Assembly: GCA_016800925.1 (NCBI GenBank)
Contig: JABCPU010000011.1
Location: 62,001 to 126,000 of the forward strand
Length of the DNA stretch: 64,000 nt
DNA from: Suillus spraguei
Lineage: Eukaryota > Basidiomycota > Agaricomycetes > Boletales > Suillaceae
Direction: 5' to 3'
Shown here: positions 1 to 11,624 of the stretch, piece after piece
Layout of the letters: every line of letters begins with the position of its first letter
Numbering within the stretch: the first letter of the stretch is position 1
Program-made: the position numbers and the translations under genes
The notes under the pieces: generated by a model
Seen by the model: only the letters and a program-made list of their open reading frames with translations
Told to the model about the DNA's origin: nothing
Databases searched by the model: none

Positions 1-37
1 TGCCAGGACTTGTTTCATTCAACTCTTATTCTCCATC

Positions 38-1226
38 ATGAGCTTCGCGCAACCCCTTCCATCGCCTGGTCTGCCAAGTGGCCGTCGCAGGCCAAAAAAC
101 CTCCCGAGTTTACCTCCGTCTGCGTTCAGCCCGCCGAGCACAGGAACTTCTGACATGTTCCCCTTGCCTCCAACTCCAAGTGCGCTCTTTCCAGATGAAG
201 TTATTGATGCTCATCTGCGGTCTGAGGCACTCGAAAGTGCTGGTCTTGATCTGGCTGGTACTGAGGTCGTGGGTGTCGTTTTATTGTTAAACGACCTTTC
301 GATGCCAGATGGGTAAGTTTTTGACTTTGAAGAACCTCTGCATTTTCTTATCTTGGTTACGAGACTCAGACTGCAATCTTCTCTCACGCAAAATGTTCGA
401 GTGCTTTCCGTGGCAGCTCCCTTTGAGCTTAGGGTCATCCCATCGGATTATTTAGATCACTCAGAGTCATCTGGAATCCCCCAGTCTCTTTACACTTCAT
501 ATGCAGCTTCGCATGAGGCACCAGAAGCTAGATCTCAGGTTATCGAGACTTTGAAATGGGCATTCTCAAACAGCCGTCTCGTCGATATCGACGTTCAAAG
601 TGACATCATGTCGAATGTCGCAAAATACGAAGTGTTTGAGGACCTTCTCATGAAAGCAACAACCGATCTACCTGGAGACAGGAAGGTCCCCATAGTCCTT
701 TGTGAGTATGATTTACCTTTAAGGTGAGTGTTTGGAACTGATCAGTTTTCAGCCAATATATTACCGCCACCCCATGACCTAAACCTGCCGATCGTTAAAC
801 TCCTCGCTGATCCAAGTTACCGCAATTATCAAGCACACTCTGCGTCCCTGTCATTGTTCCCGAATCTCTATGTGAAGTTCACACCCCCCATGTGGAATCA
901 ACCCGTACCAGGTCCCGCAGATTCAACTTCAGAAATTGATCAACAGCGTGAATGGAAACGAAAAATCAAGATGTTCAGTAAGTTCTTGCGTATATATATT
1001 CTCATATATCGCTGATAGACATCTGGCAGTTGGTCCGGTGCTGGAAGCGTTTGGCTATGAGCGTATTATTTTTGGAACTTCACCTTCCTTTGCTGCACCT
1101 TCGCTCCTTAACCCCGCAGACTGGTATGCACTTGTGCGTGAGTCATTTGCAGAGCTTGCGGTGGAGCAGGACGCGATCGACGCGATCTTTAGTTTAAACG
1201 CAAAGAAGATCTACGGAAGCCCGTAA
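38..1226 (+). CDS. Amidohydrolase-family (amidohydro-rel) metal-dependent hydrolase
   Basis: Four exons (38-312, 370-701, 753-977, 1030-1226) joined by GT-AG introns of 51-57 nt give an open frame of 342 aa. The N-terminal 45 residues are Pro/Ser-rich. The motif FPDEVIDAHLR begins the enzyme-like part. The C-terminal stretch GPVLEAFGYERIIFGTSPSF, then an NPADWY block and KKIYG near the end, resembles the last strand of amidohydrolase-2 (TIM-barrel, PF04909) proteins, where an Asp normally follows the FG turn. Here that position reads GTS, so a catalytic Asp may be absent. Family members act on varied small carboxylates or amides; the substrate cannot be told. The family call rests on the C-terminal pattern only. 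Confidence 0.7.
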
Positions 1227-1915
1227 TACCTTTGAAGTTTCACAGCTCTGTACAAATATTCATCTTTTTCTTGACCAGTTTTCATAATCGAACGATATCA
1301 ATATCATGTATGCTTCGATGCACTGGAATTCTCAAATCAATAACGGATCATGTAATGTAAAATACATACATTGACCAACGACGGACCTTGAAAGAGCTAA
1401 TAATACGGGGATAAGTGACACAACCTCACGTAAGAGACTCATCGATGGGTTCCTGCATCTACTACGCCATATCCACGCTCATGATTTTTTGGGGTGCATG
1501 CCTCTTGTTTGCTGAATGAACTGATGAAGTGCTTAGTCCATAGTGTTATATTCAGCTATGCAATTCATCGTGCGGCGTGACTTAGTATCATCTTGACAAT
1601 GTTTGATATCAGGGGTGCTTCCATGTTTGGAACAAGTGACTGGCACTGAGTTTCCTTTCTTGTACGGCGCTGCCTCAACTGCAGTCCTGTTCTGTAGGTC
1701 CATTCTGATTCACAGTTTCACTCACTTCTTGCTAAGGAAGGGTATATATTATATCATACTTGTAAGAATCATTTCCCAACTAATTTTACTTATCTTCATC
1801 TAGGGACCCACAGCCAAACGGCGAGTTGGTTACCTGGTCTCAAGCATTAGCTGGCACTCAGGGCAGTCTCTACCTGTAACCATTTCCTCCGCCAGTAAAA
1901 GTTTTTGTATAGCGA
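1227..1915. other. Intergenic, nothing recognised
   Basis: This is the spacer between two same-strand genes. It contains AT-rich stretches around 1740-1800 and no splice-connected coding signal that I could support. Confidence 0.5.
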
Positions 1916-4384
1916 ATGGGCAGCGACAACGATGCACAAATAGGATACGGTAGACGTGGTGCATCATCATCGTGAGTGCTTGATTATCTTCTGGTCAATA
2001 TCAATTGCACACTCACCAATCACATGAGGCTAGGAGCAGCAGAGAGTCTTCACCCACTGCTGTAAGTTTCTTCCTGACACGTGCTTCTTCCACTCGTCAT
2101 GGCCATGCAGTTGTCTTACACATCCTACACAACCTTGCAGAAACGGCAGAAACGGTCTTTCACACCAAATTCTGACGATGAAAACCCCATAGTCCCTGCA
2201 CCAGTCGAAATTAATGCGGATGCATCTTCCAGAGATGGTACCCCAGTGCCATTGATTCGCCAAGCAGTCGGATTCTCGTGGCAGCCGTCCGTGCTCCCCA
2301 TCGCAACTGTCAATACTTACCAGGCTGTCTTCCCCTCAAATCCAAATCCAATCCAATTTCTCCCAGGACAGGCACTGCCCAAGAAAAAGAGAAGGAAAAC
2401 CAAACCGGAGTACTCGCTCAGACGAGCCGATTTAGACTCTCCCAGGTACCCGAGCCCACACCAGCACACACACCAGAACCCTCAACACAGCCCACACTAC
2501 ATGCCGGTGGGGGTCCGTATTCTTCGATATATCGCATTAGTAATGCTGCATCGCCTAACGCTAGTGTCACCATGTCTAACTCTTCAGTCGCCGGCGGTGC
2601 ATCACCTGGAGAAGCTCATTCCCCGGCCGCATCTTCTACAGTAACGTCCGCTCCGCCTAGTTCATATCGTGCGGTACATGGGACATACAATAATATAGGT
2701 CAAAGTCGCAGTCGCGCCCCGGGGCAACTTGACGGATTTATCACGCCTGCCAAGAATAAACGGAGCAAGAAATCAACTGGGCAACATACTGTTCAGAACC
2801 CAAGTTCTTTAGTTCATTCATCAACATCTAGCCACCAACTTCAACCACCTCCTTCCAATACGCATCACCCACGTTCAGGAGCGCATTATCGTCGTGATCA
2901 TGAGGCCAACCGAGGTTCACGCTCACGTTCCGCAAGTGCAGTATCTCTTCAAGAACCTGTGGGGTCGACTTTTTGTAAAGTAGTAGCCTCTATCTTGCAC
3001 CCCGATCTAATGTTTTTGTAGCTGCACAAGAACGATCTGTACCACCCCCAGCCTCTGGAGAACCAATGCGACCTCTTCGGATGTTGACGCTCCTCATCGA
3101 GGATATCAGAAGTGGAGTTCCAGATCACCAGCTTGCAGAGATCAAGGTAGTTCTTCGGCCAGGGGAAGACCCAGATGGTGGTTTTTGGGCAAATGCAAAA
3201 GAAGTCTGCGAGACTTTGCAAGCCGGACCGTCTCGGATAGATGGTATGTCACCCTTAGCTAGTAATTCGTAGTTGCAATTATTTTGTTTCACAGGCCCTG
3301 CGAGGGTGTACACGCTTCGTGGAAAATATCGCCAGTTTTTCATGCGTGTGGACGCTGACAACATCCTGGAAGTAGAATCGTGCAATCTTGGTGTGAGCAA
3401 AGAGCGCACACTTGAAGTCGTCGTTGAAGCTGTACGTATGGTTTGACGCGCTGATATACCACATAGAAGCACTGATTTCACTTCTTAGCCTGTCCCGAAA
3501 GGTCGATTACCTCCGCCTCCCCGGCTTCCCCTTGAGGTGCCACAAATATCTAGTTCCGACTCTGATACTGCCCTGTCACCTTCTCGACAGCAAATGTCGA
3601 GACAGGTTATGTACTCAGGGGTCACACGTGATACGCGCATCGATTTGTTGTCACAGAGTGATTACCGGCCCCAAAAGAGAAAACGACCCTCCCAGAGCCA
3701 TTCGTTACCTCAAAATAAAGCACCGCGAAACTCAGTTCAGAGGACTCCTTCTCCTAATTGCACGCCAAATCGAGCGAGACAGTCGAGACACGGAGACCGA
3801 GAAAGCTCCTCTTCTGATGAAGACGGTATGCGAGAATTATCATTATCGCCCCCCGTTCCTGGGCGCCACGCTGAGACAGTGGATGAGAGGGACGACGCGA
3901 TTGCCAATTTCATTCGATCGGACATAGAGGGCGACAAGGAATGGCCTCGATGCATGTCGATCATCTCTCACGGAGGCGCAAAGCGTGTTTCTGACGTCCT
4001 GTGGTCCTATAATTATGTTGAAAACAAAGTCAAGGAACACGAAGATAGGAAAACACCATCACATTGGGATGGCGCGCCAAACTCCAGGGTTGAGAGAGTG
4101 AGTCTATGATCTGTGATTCCGGTGCAGTCTTGATTTATCATGTTGCGTAGCGACATATCTGGCGTGTACTGAACCTCACTCCCGAATGGGGAGAGGAGTG
4201 TCGGACTGTTCTCACTCTTGTTGGCCATTACGGGAAATATGGGCGCAGGTATCAGGATCCGCATGTCATGAGCGAGATTGACAGTACGGCCGCACCTACA
4301 GAGAAGACTTGGAAACGGTTTTTTAAACTGCTACACTCGGTTGATGCACAGTATTTGTCCAGCCGATTAATGGAACATATGTGA
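1916..4384 (+). CDS. Unrecognised basidiomycete protein, Ser/Pro-rich with nuclear-localisation-like basic runs
   Basis: Starts MGSDNDAQIGYGRRG and is joined over at least seven exons. Junctions I could trace include donors near 1972, 2069, 2443, 2977 (GTAAAG), 3242, 3432 and 4099. The N-terminal half is low-complexity, with basic runs KKKRRK and KNKRSKK that resemble nuclear localisation signals. A more ordered segment follows around 3060-3430 (RPLRMLTLLIEDIRSG and later YTLRGKYRQFFMRVD). A third conserved-looking block lies at 3900-4384 (IANFIRSDIEGDKEWPRCM, VLNLTPEWGEECRTVLTLV), ending SSRLMEHM. No known domain is recognised. A chromatin or transcription role is suggested only by the nuclear-type composition. 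The intron at 2443-2540 is the least certain join. Confidence 0.6.
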
Positions 4385-6325
4385 ACGTAGGCTGTTCACG
4401 ATAAATTTCAACTCTCACTACGTAACCTCTTCATGATAATTCTCCCCTCGTACTCAATATTCAATGCGCACCTGCAATGTGCATAGATACATCAAAATAA
4501 TAATAGATATATATTTTCTAAGTGTGATGGCAGTGTCGATCGGACGACGATAGGTAAGATGGACCTCGTTCATACACCGGTTCGTCGCGTGACTTAAGGC
4601 CAGAATGCATGATTTCGGCTCGTAACTCTACTTCAAATTAGAATTAGCAAAATCTGTTCCATGATTTTGTAGATACATACTACTATATCAAAATGGTCTA
4701 CTCAGAATTCTTATTTTCGGCCAACTGAAGGAGGAGTAGGCTTTTTGGTAGCAAATTTACCTTTATGACCCATTTGTATGGTGGACGATAGGTTACGGTT
4801 CGATTTGCCGATATGCCGCAACTTATTTTGAAGTCCGACCAATGTTTGTTCCGAACTTTATTGGTATGCACTATGGTCCTGTCACATGAATCACAAATCA
4901 GTTCTACGCCAGTCTGCGGCGACTCTGCGCGCCGTGCTCACTGAAGTAGATCCGCAGCTGCTGGCGAGCATTACTATTCATATCACAACATTAGTGGCGA
5001 ATGAATCTATCCTTCGGATTCCTTCCCTGAGCTCACTGAGCAGCCCTTACCCTCCAGGATATGTGACGCTGCGCAGTGCTTCATTCCCGCTATGACAGTA
5101 GTTGGTGTTGTGTTTCTCACTGTGTATGTTGATCTTAATCGCCGACTGTGCCTTTAGTTGTTATCAAGTCATTGGGCCCTTCACTGATAATTCTGCTGTT
5201 ATTTATGTTAACGATGAATCGAGATTTCTCCGTGCTATCGTCTTTTCTGCATGACTGCATTGTGCTGCGTTTTGTTTTCAATAAAAATGGGGTCACCGCG
5301 GAGTTGACATCTGGTCCTGCGCGCATTCCTACTATCGACAGTTGGTATAATTCTTAACAGACATTTCGACCGGTCTTTCTAGCCTGAAGAATATTCCCAC
5401 TGTCTTTTCTCCTTCTGCCGATCCCATATGGCTTTGAGACAGCATGACAATCATGTATGGTTCATTACGACGATCAATATTATCACGACGGCTTGCAAAC
5501 TCTGTCCGTATCTGTACTGACCCTTGTTGCCCCCGTTGTGTGCAGAAGAGAGCAGAGATTCGTACGAAGACTGCTGCTCTATGGAAAGCCAGACCACCGT
5601 GCTCTACTTCCAAGGCTAAGGCTTCCACTTCTCAGAACCTTCCTAGTAAGGTAAGTGCTTGCATTGGTTTCCGAACACCCTGTGCTAATGTGTCATGTAG
5701 ATTTATCCCTGCTACCATAAGGGAGTGGGTTATATATCGTGTTTTACCACTGGGACATCATTCAAATCGATTATCTTCCTGCGCCTGTTGCTCTTGTCCT
5801 TGAATGGTATTCTTCTCTCGTCTTCTTCGATTGCTCGTTCGCTCAGCCATTTGGGCCCAAGTTCGCGTTTCGCTGAAATCCCCATGGCCTCAGTGATTTA
5901 TTGCCGTGCTCTCACTACCGATGTCGAGTTCGAGGTCGCGTGAGGTCTCGATGTTATGTTTGGGATGAACTGCATTGCTGCGTGACCACCGTTTTGTGGG
6001 AAGATAAGACTCCCGTCTCCAATCCTCCATGTCTGGCCTTCAATGTGGTGATAGTGTTTCACTGTCCTCGTTTTCTCGTATCTGCTCATTTCCTTCTGTG
6101 TTTCCAGAAACTCCGTGTATACTTAGTGGTAATGTCAATCACATTGAACTTGCTGCTAATGATGGTGAATTAGAATTTTCTTAGTCTTCGTCCCTCGTCG
6201 GGGCAATTCTCTTGTCTCGTAGACGTTCAGACTCGAACTTTACTGTCCATGTCATCTTTTCGGGCAGTGTCAATCAGGGGCCCCATAAGTTTTCAACTTC
6301 AGATGAGTCGTCAAGTGGGAGTTAA
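4385..6325. other. Gene-poor region with decayed coding-like fragments
   Basis: About 1.9 kb without a supportable gene. Short open frames at 4886-5095 (+) and 5444-5660 (+, Cys-rich start CTDPCCPRCVQKRAE) look coding-like. They are flanked by stops and cannot be joined to anything recognised, so they are probably remnants of a transposon or an old gene. Confidence 0.4.
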
Positions 6326-6329
6326 AGAC

Positions 6330-7075
6330 TTTGGCCTGGCTAGTGTGGTTACTACAACAGAATTGAAATCTGTTTCTCTTGGACTACGCAGGTTCGAAAC
6401 CTGCTGAACTACAGTTTTTTTCTATCAGAACGCACTTTGACATTCATTCGTGGACGGTTTCTTCAGAAGTTCACCGCAACTGGTCTCAGTCAGGTGGTTG
6501 CCACAACAGAATCAAAGTCTGTTTCTCTTGGACTGTGCAGGTTTGAAACTGCCGACGACAAAGTTTTTTTCTATTGAAACACACCTTGACATTCACTCAT
6601 GGATGGCTTCTTTAGAAGTTCATCGTAATGGTCTTAGCTAGGCGGTTGCCACAACAGAATCAAAATCTGTTTATCTTGAACTGTGTGGGTTCAAAACCTG
6701 CCGATCACGAGGTTTTTTCTATCAGAACCCACGTTGATGTTCACTCGTGGACGGTTTCTTTGAAAGTTTACCGGAGCTGGTGTTAGCCTGGTGGTTGCCA
6801 CGATAGAATCAAAATCTGTTTCTCTTGGACTGTGCATGGTCGAACCCTGCCGACGTCAAGGTTTTTTCTATTGGAACACACCTTGATATTCACCCGTGAT
6901 GGTTTCTTTGGCACGTCATTGTAACTAGTCTTAACCTGATGGTTACCACAACAGAATCAAAATCTGTTTCTCTTTCCTGTGTAGGTTCAAAACCTGCTGA
7001 TGACAGCATTTTTTTTATCGGAACACACCTTGACATCCACTCATGGATGGTTTCCTTAGAGGTCCATCTTAACTT
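6330..7075 (+). repeat. Tandem array of five tRNA-derived (SINE-like) repeat units, period about 148-149 bp
   Basis: Five copies of one unit lie head to tail. The shared ACAACAG-type anchor starts at 6354, 6503, 6651, 6800 and 6948, giving spacings of 149, 148, 149 and 148. Each unit contains a tRNA-like body: an A-box-like segment (for example TAGCCTGGTGG), a 5-bp stem ACAGA/TCTGT around a 7-nt loop, a class-II-like long variable segment, a T-arm stem-loop with a B box (GGTTCGAAACC in unit 1), and a run of six to eight T just downstream, as in a Pol III terminator. A spacer of about 60 bp containing CCTTGACATTCACTC-type sequence follows. Unit 1 carries TGA at the anticodon position and the others CAA, so the source was a Ser- or Leu-type tRNA. 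The acceptor stem does not pair, so these are not working tRNAs. Confidence 0.85.
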
Positions 7076-7435
7076 AGCCCCTGTGCAAAATGTTGATGCA
7101 ACATTGATATTTACTCCATGGCGAGTCGTGCCTTCGGACACGTTTGAAACACTAATTATATTGTGCTCTGTGTAAACCCCCTCCTCTGAGTCTTCTCACT
7201 ACCTTGATTGCAGTAGATCGCGTAGCCGGTGAAGCTTCCTTGTTGTTACACTGCCTTGGATATCTATGAACTGACTCGCAAACTTCAAACTCAGCCTCTG
7301 TTGGTTGTTTCTTCGTGTATTCCTGAGCAGCTTCAAGGGGTTCGTACATTGATAGGTTCTCGGTCAAATTGCAAGGCCTGCAGGCTCTGAGCTTCACAAT
7401 TCTTTGTCTGTAGGAAGTGTTAATAACGTGCTCAC

Positions 7436-8057
7436 AGCGGCGTTCAAATCTGGACGTTCTTCTGGGTTAGGCGCCAAAATTGGTTAGTAAAGCGTTTCAC
7501 CGCACCGCCGAAGGCGGCTGACCACTTGTCTGCAACAAGGTACTATCCACTGGATGCAGGCCCCTATGGCGATGGCACAAATCTCAATGCGACCAACTTT
7601 GAGAACTCGACACTGTTTTTAGTATCTTGCTTCCAGTATATTCTTGTCGCAGTGTTTAGCATTGGCCCTCCTTACCGCCAGTCGATGTGGACGAACGGTC
7701 TGTACTTCGCCGTAACAATTACTGTGCAGTTCTAATTTGGTGCCATTGTGTAGGTTGGCTGATGGCCCATCAGTCATCAGTTTATCGCTCCTGAATTTGC
7801 TGGTGCTGTTACAACCTCCGAAGCCCCTTGAGCTGATTTTTCAGTCGATGCCCCTTCCGTTCTTTGGCAGAGCATGGCTAGCGGTGTTTGTGCTCACTAA
7901 TGTTGTTGTTTCACTTGCTTTCGAGAAATGGGCCACCCAATTCATCTCACAAGTGATTGGCGTTTGGCAATTGGAGAAGAAAAAATATTATGAGGGGAAG
8001 GTGTATGAGGCTCTGGATGGTGGAATGCATCGTTGAGTATAAATACTTGTGCGGAAA
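7436..8057 (+). pseudogene. Displaced 3' fragment of a P5B ATPase gene
   Basis: This is nearly the same sequence as the reverse strand of the intact P5B ATPase 3' end (about 11600-12235), in inverted orientation. Shared protein blocks include [24 protein letters not shown](Q/K)SMWTNGLYF and [11 protein letters not shown]. The similarity covers the last exons, the intron between them, the stop, and a little 3' sequence. There are no upstream exons, no phosphorylation site and no start. Small indels are present, including a lost codon near SIGPP and a rewritten stretch near 7970. It cannot encode a pump, and is best read as a segmental copy that lost selection. Confidence 0.85.
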
Positions 8058-8478
8058 TTACTCGCGGAGGAAGGTCCATGATGTTGGATGGAAAATAATT
8101 TGTTAGTCAGTCATCATCATACTGTGTGATCATGAGTGTGCTAGAAAACGCCTTACCCAGATTCAAAATCTAAAAAGTCACAACGTTCAATTTTGGAGTT
8201 CAAGTCCCTGCATATTGGTGCAAGGTCAGAAGTTGGCTCCGCTTATAGTAACCTGATCTCGCGGAAGCAATTCGCATCTCGTATGCTCCACTTGGATGTA
8301 TGCTTCATCGCTCACGAACTCCAGCTTCTCGGATTGTCACTTTCACTTCAACACGGTGTACACCGCAAACTGTACTTTATTCATCGTCAACGACGTTGAC
8401 GAGAACACATCACGGCTTCAACTAGTCAACGAAGTCAAGGACTGCCCGCTATTTATCTGAGTCAGCCCAAGACGGTCT

Positions 8479-8832
8479 GACGCAGTATGTTCATTGGCGG
8501 CCCTTTTCGGCTTCGAGATCACGCGAAAAGGATTGTCTGTCGAAGGCTTGCCAGTCCATCTCCCAGGCAAAAACACACTTCAATTTCATCGCGTAGGTGC
8601 TCGCTCGGCAGCGTCACTGTTAGACCACTATTTCCCAAGGCTCATACAAGTGAGAAACGACAGCATCGACACCGTCCCTATTCGGAATGAACAGGTATTC
8701 TATCTTCGCAGTCTCCTCCAGCACAAAGCAGCTTTGTGCCTCAAAGATATCGATATCCCCACTGTGAACGGCCATGTGTTCGAGACATTTCATGAGGCAG
8801 CAAGTGACCTGGAGTTGTTCGAGAATAATTGA
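8479..8832 (+). mobile_element. Decayed Helitron helicase-like fragment
   Basis: The frame 8494-8832 ends with EQVFYLRSLLQHKAALCLKD and then VNGHVFETFHEAASDL. This matches the conserved layout of eukaryotic Helitron Rep/helicase proteins just upstream of the Pif1-type helicase core (a FYLRLLL-H block, then TVNG, then a TFxEAA block). Only about 110 residues remain; the Rep motifs and Walker boxes are absent. It sits next to the displaced ATPase fragment, and Helitrons are known to capture gene pieces. Confidence 0.6.
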
Positions 8833-9355
8833 GAAGGCTTTTTCGCACTGCAAGAAGCCTTCGAACACTAACACCATTTGAAGGAGAGGAAGAGGCAAAG
8901 ACAATGGCGAACATGGGCCGCCTGGTGTACAGACATATTATTATAATGTATGACAGGAACGTCCGAAGGTGAATGGAGCGCTTGTATACTGTGAAATCGA
9001 TGCTTTTGTCAATGAGGCGGGCGCTGTAACGTACATAGAACTCGGACCGGTAGCATAGACTGATGTTCATAGGGCAACAAGACAGGGAGGAATTTGCTAT
9101 TTAGTCTAATTGACAGGAGGTTGATGGAACAGCAAATATTTATCTCTTTTTTTCCTGCTAAATCACATACGTTGAAGCTCTTAGACTGTTCTTATAATTT
9201 ATTATTTCATATGCATGTAGTAGTCTGAATATTTTGAACGACAAGGAACGTGGGAATGTAGGTGACTAAGCGGAGGTACTGTACAGTTGCTTCGAGTTTT
9301 GAACTTTAATCTTTAGCCACCTCAGGGAATAGCGACCAACCTCCTCACCATCGCC
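8833..9355. other. Intergenic, upstream of the uL11 gene
   Basis: No gene is seen. The final 60 bases before the uL11 start are pyrimidine-rich (CCACCTC, CCAACCTCCTCACC), as is common upstream of fungal ribosomal protein genes. Confidence 0.4.
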
Positions 9356-10012
9356 ATGGCCCCCAAGCTCGTCCGTCTGCTCTCCTATTTTTGTGCTTGT
9401 AATGCAGTTTTTAACATCATCTTAGGACCCCAACGAAATCAAAATCATCTACCTACGGGCAACAGGGGGTGAAGTTGGTGCGTCTTCAGCACTTGCCCCA
9501 AAAATCGGTCCTCTCGGTCTAGTAGGTGTCTGCAGCCTAGCATCAAATAATGATGGAAAGCTGAAGCATGAAACAGTCACCCAAAAAGGTCGGAGAAGAT
9601 ATCGCTAAAGCTACCTCTGCATGGAAAGGTCTACGCGTGACTGTCCAGCTTACCATCCAGAATCGGCAAGCAGCAGTCTCCGTCGTTCCTTCCGCTTCCT
9701 CTCTCGTCATCCGGGCGCTCAAGGGTGCGCTGTCCTGTCTGTATTTCATTTCCCTCTCATATCGCTTGTTTAGAGCCTCCCCGTGACCGGAAGAAGGAGA
9801 AGAACATCAAGCACTCGGGCAATGTGACTCTTGATGAGATTTTTGAAATTGCCCGAACGATGCGGTCCAAGTCGCTAGCAAAGGACTTGGCTGGCGGCGC
9901 GAAGGAGATTCTCGGCACGGCCCAGAGTATTGGCTGCACAGTAGATGGCCAGCCCCCACACGATATCATCGATGGTATCAACTCGGGGGATATTGAGGTG
10001 CCGGATGAGTAA
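9356..10012 (+). CDS. RPL12: 60S ribosomal protein uL11 (L12)
   Basis: Four exons (9356-9370, 9426-9521, 9577-9724, 9774-10012) sum to 498 nt, giving 165 aa, the usual eukaryotic uL11 length. The first exon is only 15 nt (MAPKL). Diagnostic blocks are [19 protein letters not shown], the Pro-rich segment [18 protein letters not shown], and the C-terminal RNA-binding half with [20 protein letters not shown]. The protein forms the base of the P-stalk on the large subunit and contacts the GTPase-associated rRNA. The gene is complete. Confidence 0.97.
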
Positions 10013-10646
10013 AAGACCGTCGAACACGAGTCAGTGTTTTGAGTCTTTATATCGCCCGCTATGTATTTTTTTGACACTACTGCATACATGAATACATCTA
10101 AATACTCGCATGTTCTCCACATGCATTGCATTGGAGAAAGAATGTTGAGAGGGACGACAGGTATTCCGCCGCCCTGACTTCCAATGTCAGTGGAGCCGCA
10201 GGGTTCTGGTCGAGCACGATCTTCCAAAACCTCTGCCGGCTATGGGTCTTGTGTCTGCTTCGCCATCGACATAAGACGCGTGCAAACTACAGACATAATG
10301 ACTCCGAAGGTGGGGCGAAATGAATTCTGCATAACTAGCTGAGTATAAGGCAAAGGATCGCGGTCTGTCACGTTTTCCATGGTAGTGCTGGCTCGGGTTC
10401 GGCCCGTTCGCTGCTTGAACTTAGTTCTTTCTCGTCACGCAGATATCATTGTCGCGAAACCCCTAGCCTTGGGTAGTAAGCATGAAGGAATTTCAGCAGA
10501 GCACGACTGAAATGTTGACGAGAATATTTGGTTGTTTTAATAATGTTGACAGTTTGTACATTACTCTGGCATCCCGCAGTACGTAGTTCATGCGGATCGA
10601 CGAGATGAGACGACTGAGGGTGATAGGTTCGTAGATCTGCATTACC
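10013..10646. other. Intergenic between convergent genes
   Basis: This is the space between the 3' ends of the uL11 gene and the small membrane protein gene. No coding or RNA signal was recognised. Confidence 0.5.
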
Positions 10647-11365
10647 TTAGACCTTGCTGTCGATTGAGTTGCCCGTGTAACCCATCATAGCACCCTGCTC
10701 AGCAAGTCTACGCTCCCTGAAGACCTGTGGTATAACCAATCAGTAAACGTTTTGCATATAGTATACGAGACTTACTCTGCGATAGCGAACACGCTCAAGA
10801 GTAACCAATACTACGATAATGATGGTGATACCCGTAATACTTCCGAAGACACCAAGTCCCACCGGTAACACCTGCAATGATCTCCCGGGCATGGAGAATG
10901 CAGCTTGAACGGCAGGGGTCGCAGTCATAAAAGCGCTCTAGAAACGGAATTCCGTGAATCTTGACGAGACAGCCGACAGACAGTTGACTCACGGTTGAAG
11001 TAGACGTAACACTGCCTGCAGAGGCTGAACTGAGAACCAAGCTAGATACGACATCTGCGCCCGTCGACATGGTACAATTCTGACCTCTTGAATTTGGTTG
11101 CCAACGGGGGTGAATATGAGGACACAAGTCTCATTCATTGGACCATTTGCACTGCGAAGATTAGCCCCACGACCATTGTAAGAAATCTGGTTTTGGCTCA
11201 CGTTTGGATAGACATCGTTGTAGTGACTGTGGGGGGGACGGCAAGAGCGGAAGAAGTTGCTGCTTGGCGACGAACAATAGCGTCGTGTTCACCAGATGGA
11301 AATGCATTGGCGAAGCCTAATGAAAACAACGCGAGGTAGGAAAAGAGCACAACCTTGGAGAACAT
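10647..11365 (-). CDS. Small single-pass membrane protein with signal peptide and Ser/Thr-rich ectodomain
   Basis: The start MFSKVVLFSYLALFSLGFANA is a typical signal peptide. Ser/Thr-rich sequence follows (SSLVLSSASAGSVTSTSTV). Near the C-terminus is one transmembrane helix (VGLGVFGSITGITIIIVVLV), followed by a short basic cytosolic tail RVRYRRVFRERR and an end near GNSIDSKV. A donor GTAAGT near 10777 and acceptor near 10728 join the tail cleanly. The middle exons (10980-11220) are not fully resolved; more than one join is possible there. The layout recalls fungal wall-stress or SKG6-like single-pass proteins, but no family is claimed. Confidence 0.55.
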
Positions 11366-11624
11366 TATTACTGAAAAAAGAACTTGATAATTAAAATGAA
11401 TGAAGAGGCCTGCTCTTGGTTTCTCGGCGAATCCAGTAAGAAGGGCTTGAAGGCGAAATGGAGTGCGAGATGATGCCACCAGGGCGTTGAAGACAAAGAC
11501 AATGGAAGGTCTCCGTCTCCTTCTAATCATTCAGACTAAATAGGAAATTCCTCCTGGGAGTTTGCATTGCCCGTTTCATTGACAACAGACATCATGATAT
11601 ATATTTCCGTACAGGTATTTACAC

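Noticed and set aside
8125..8220. tRNA-like stretch with AGATTCAAAATCT and GGAGTTCAAGTCC
   Set aside because: The loop and B-box look tRNA-like, but no acceptor, D-arm or clean T-arm pairs, so it cannot be called a tRNA. It could be a far-diverged relative of the nearby array.
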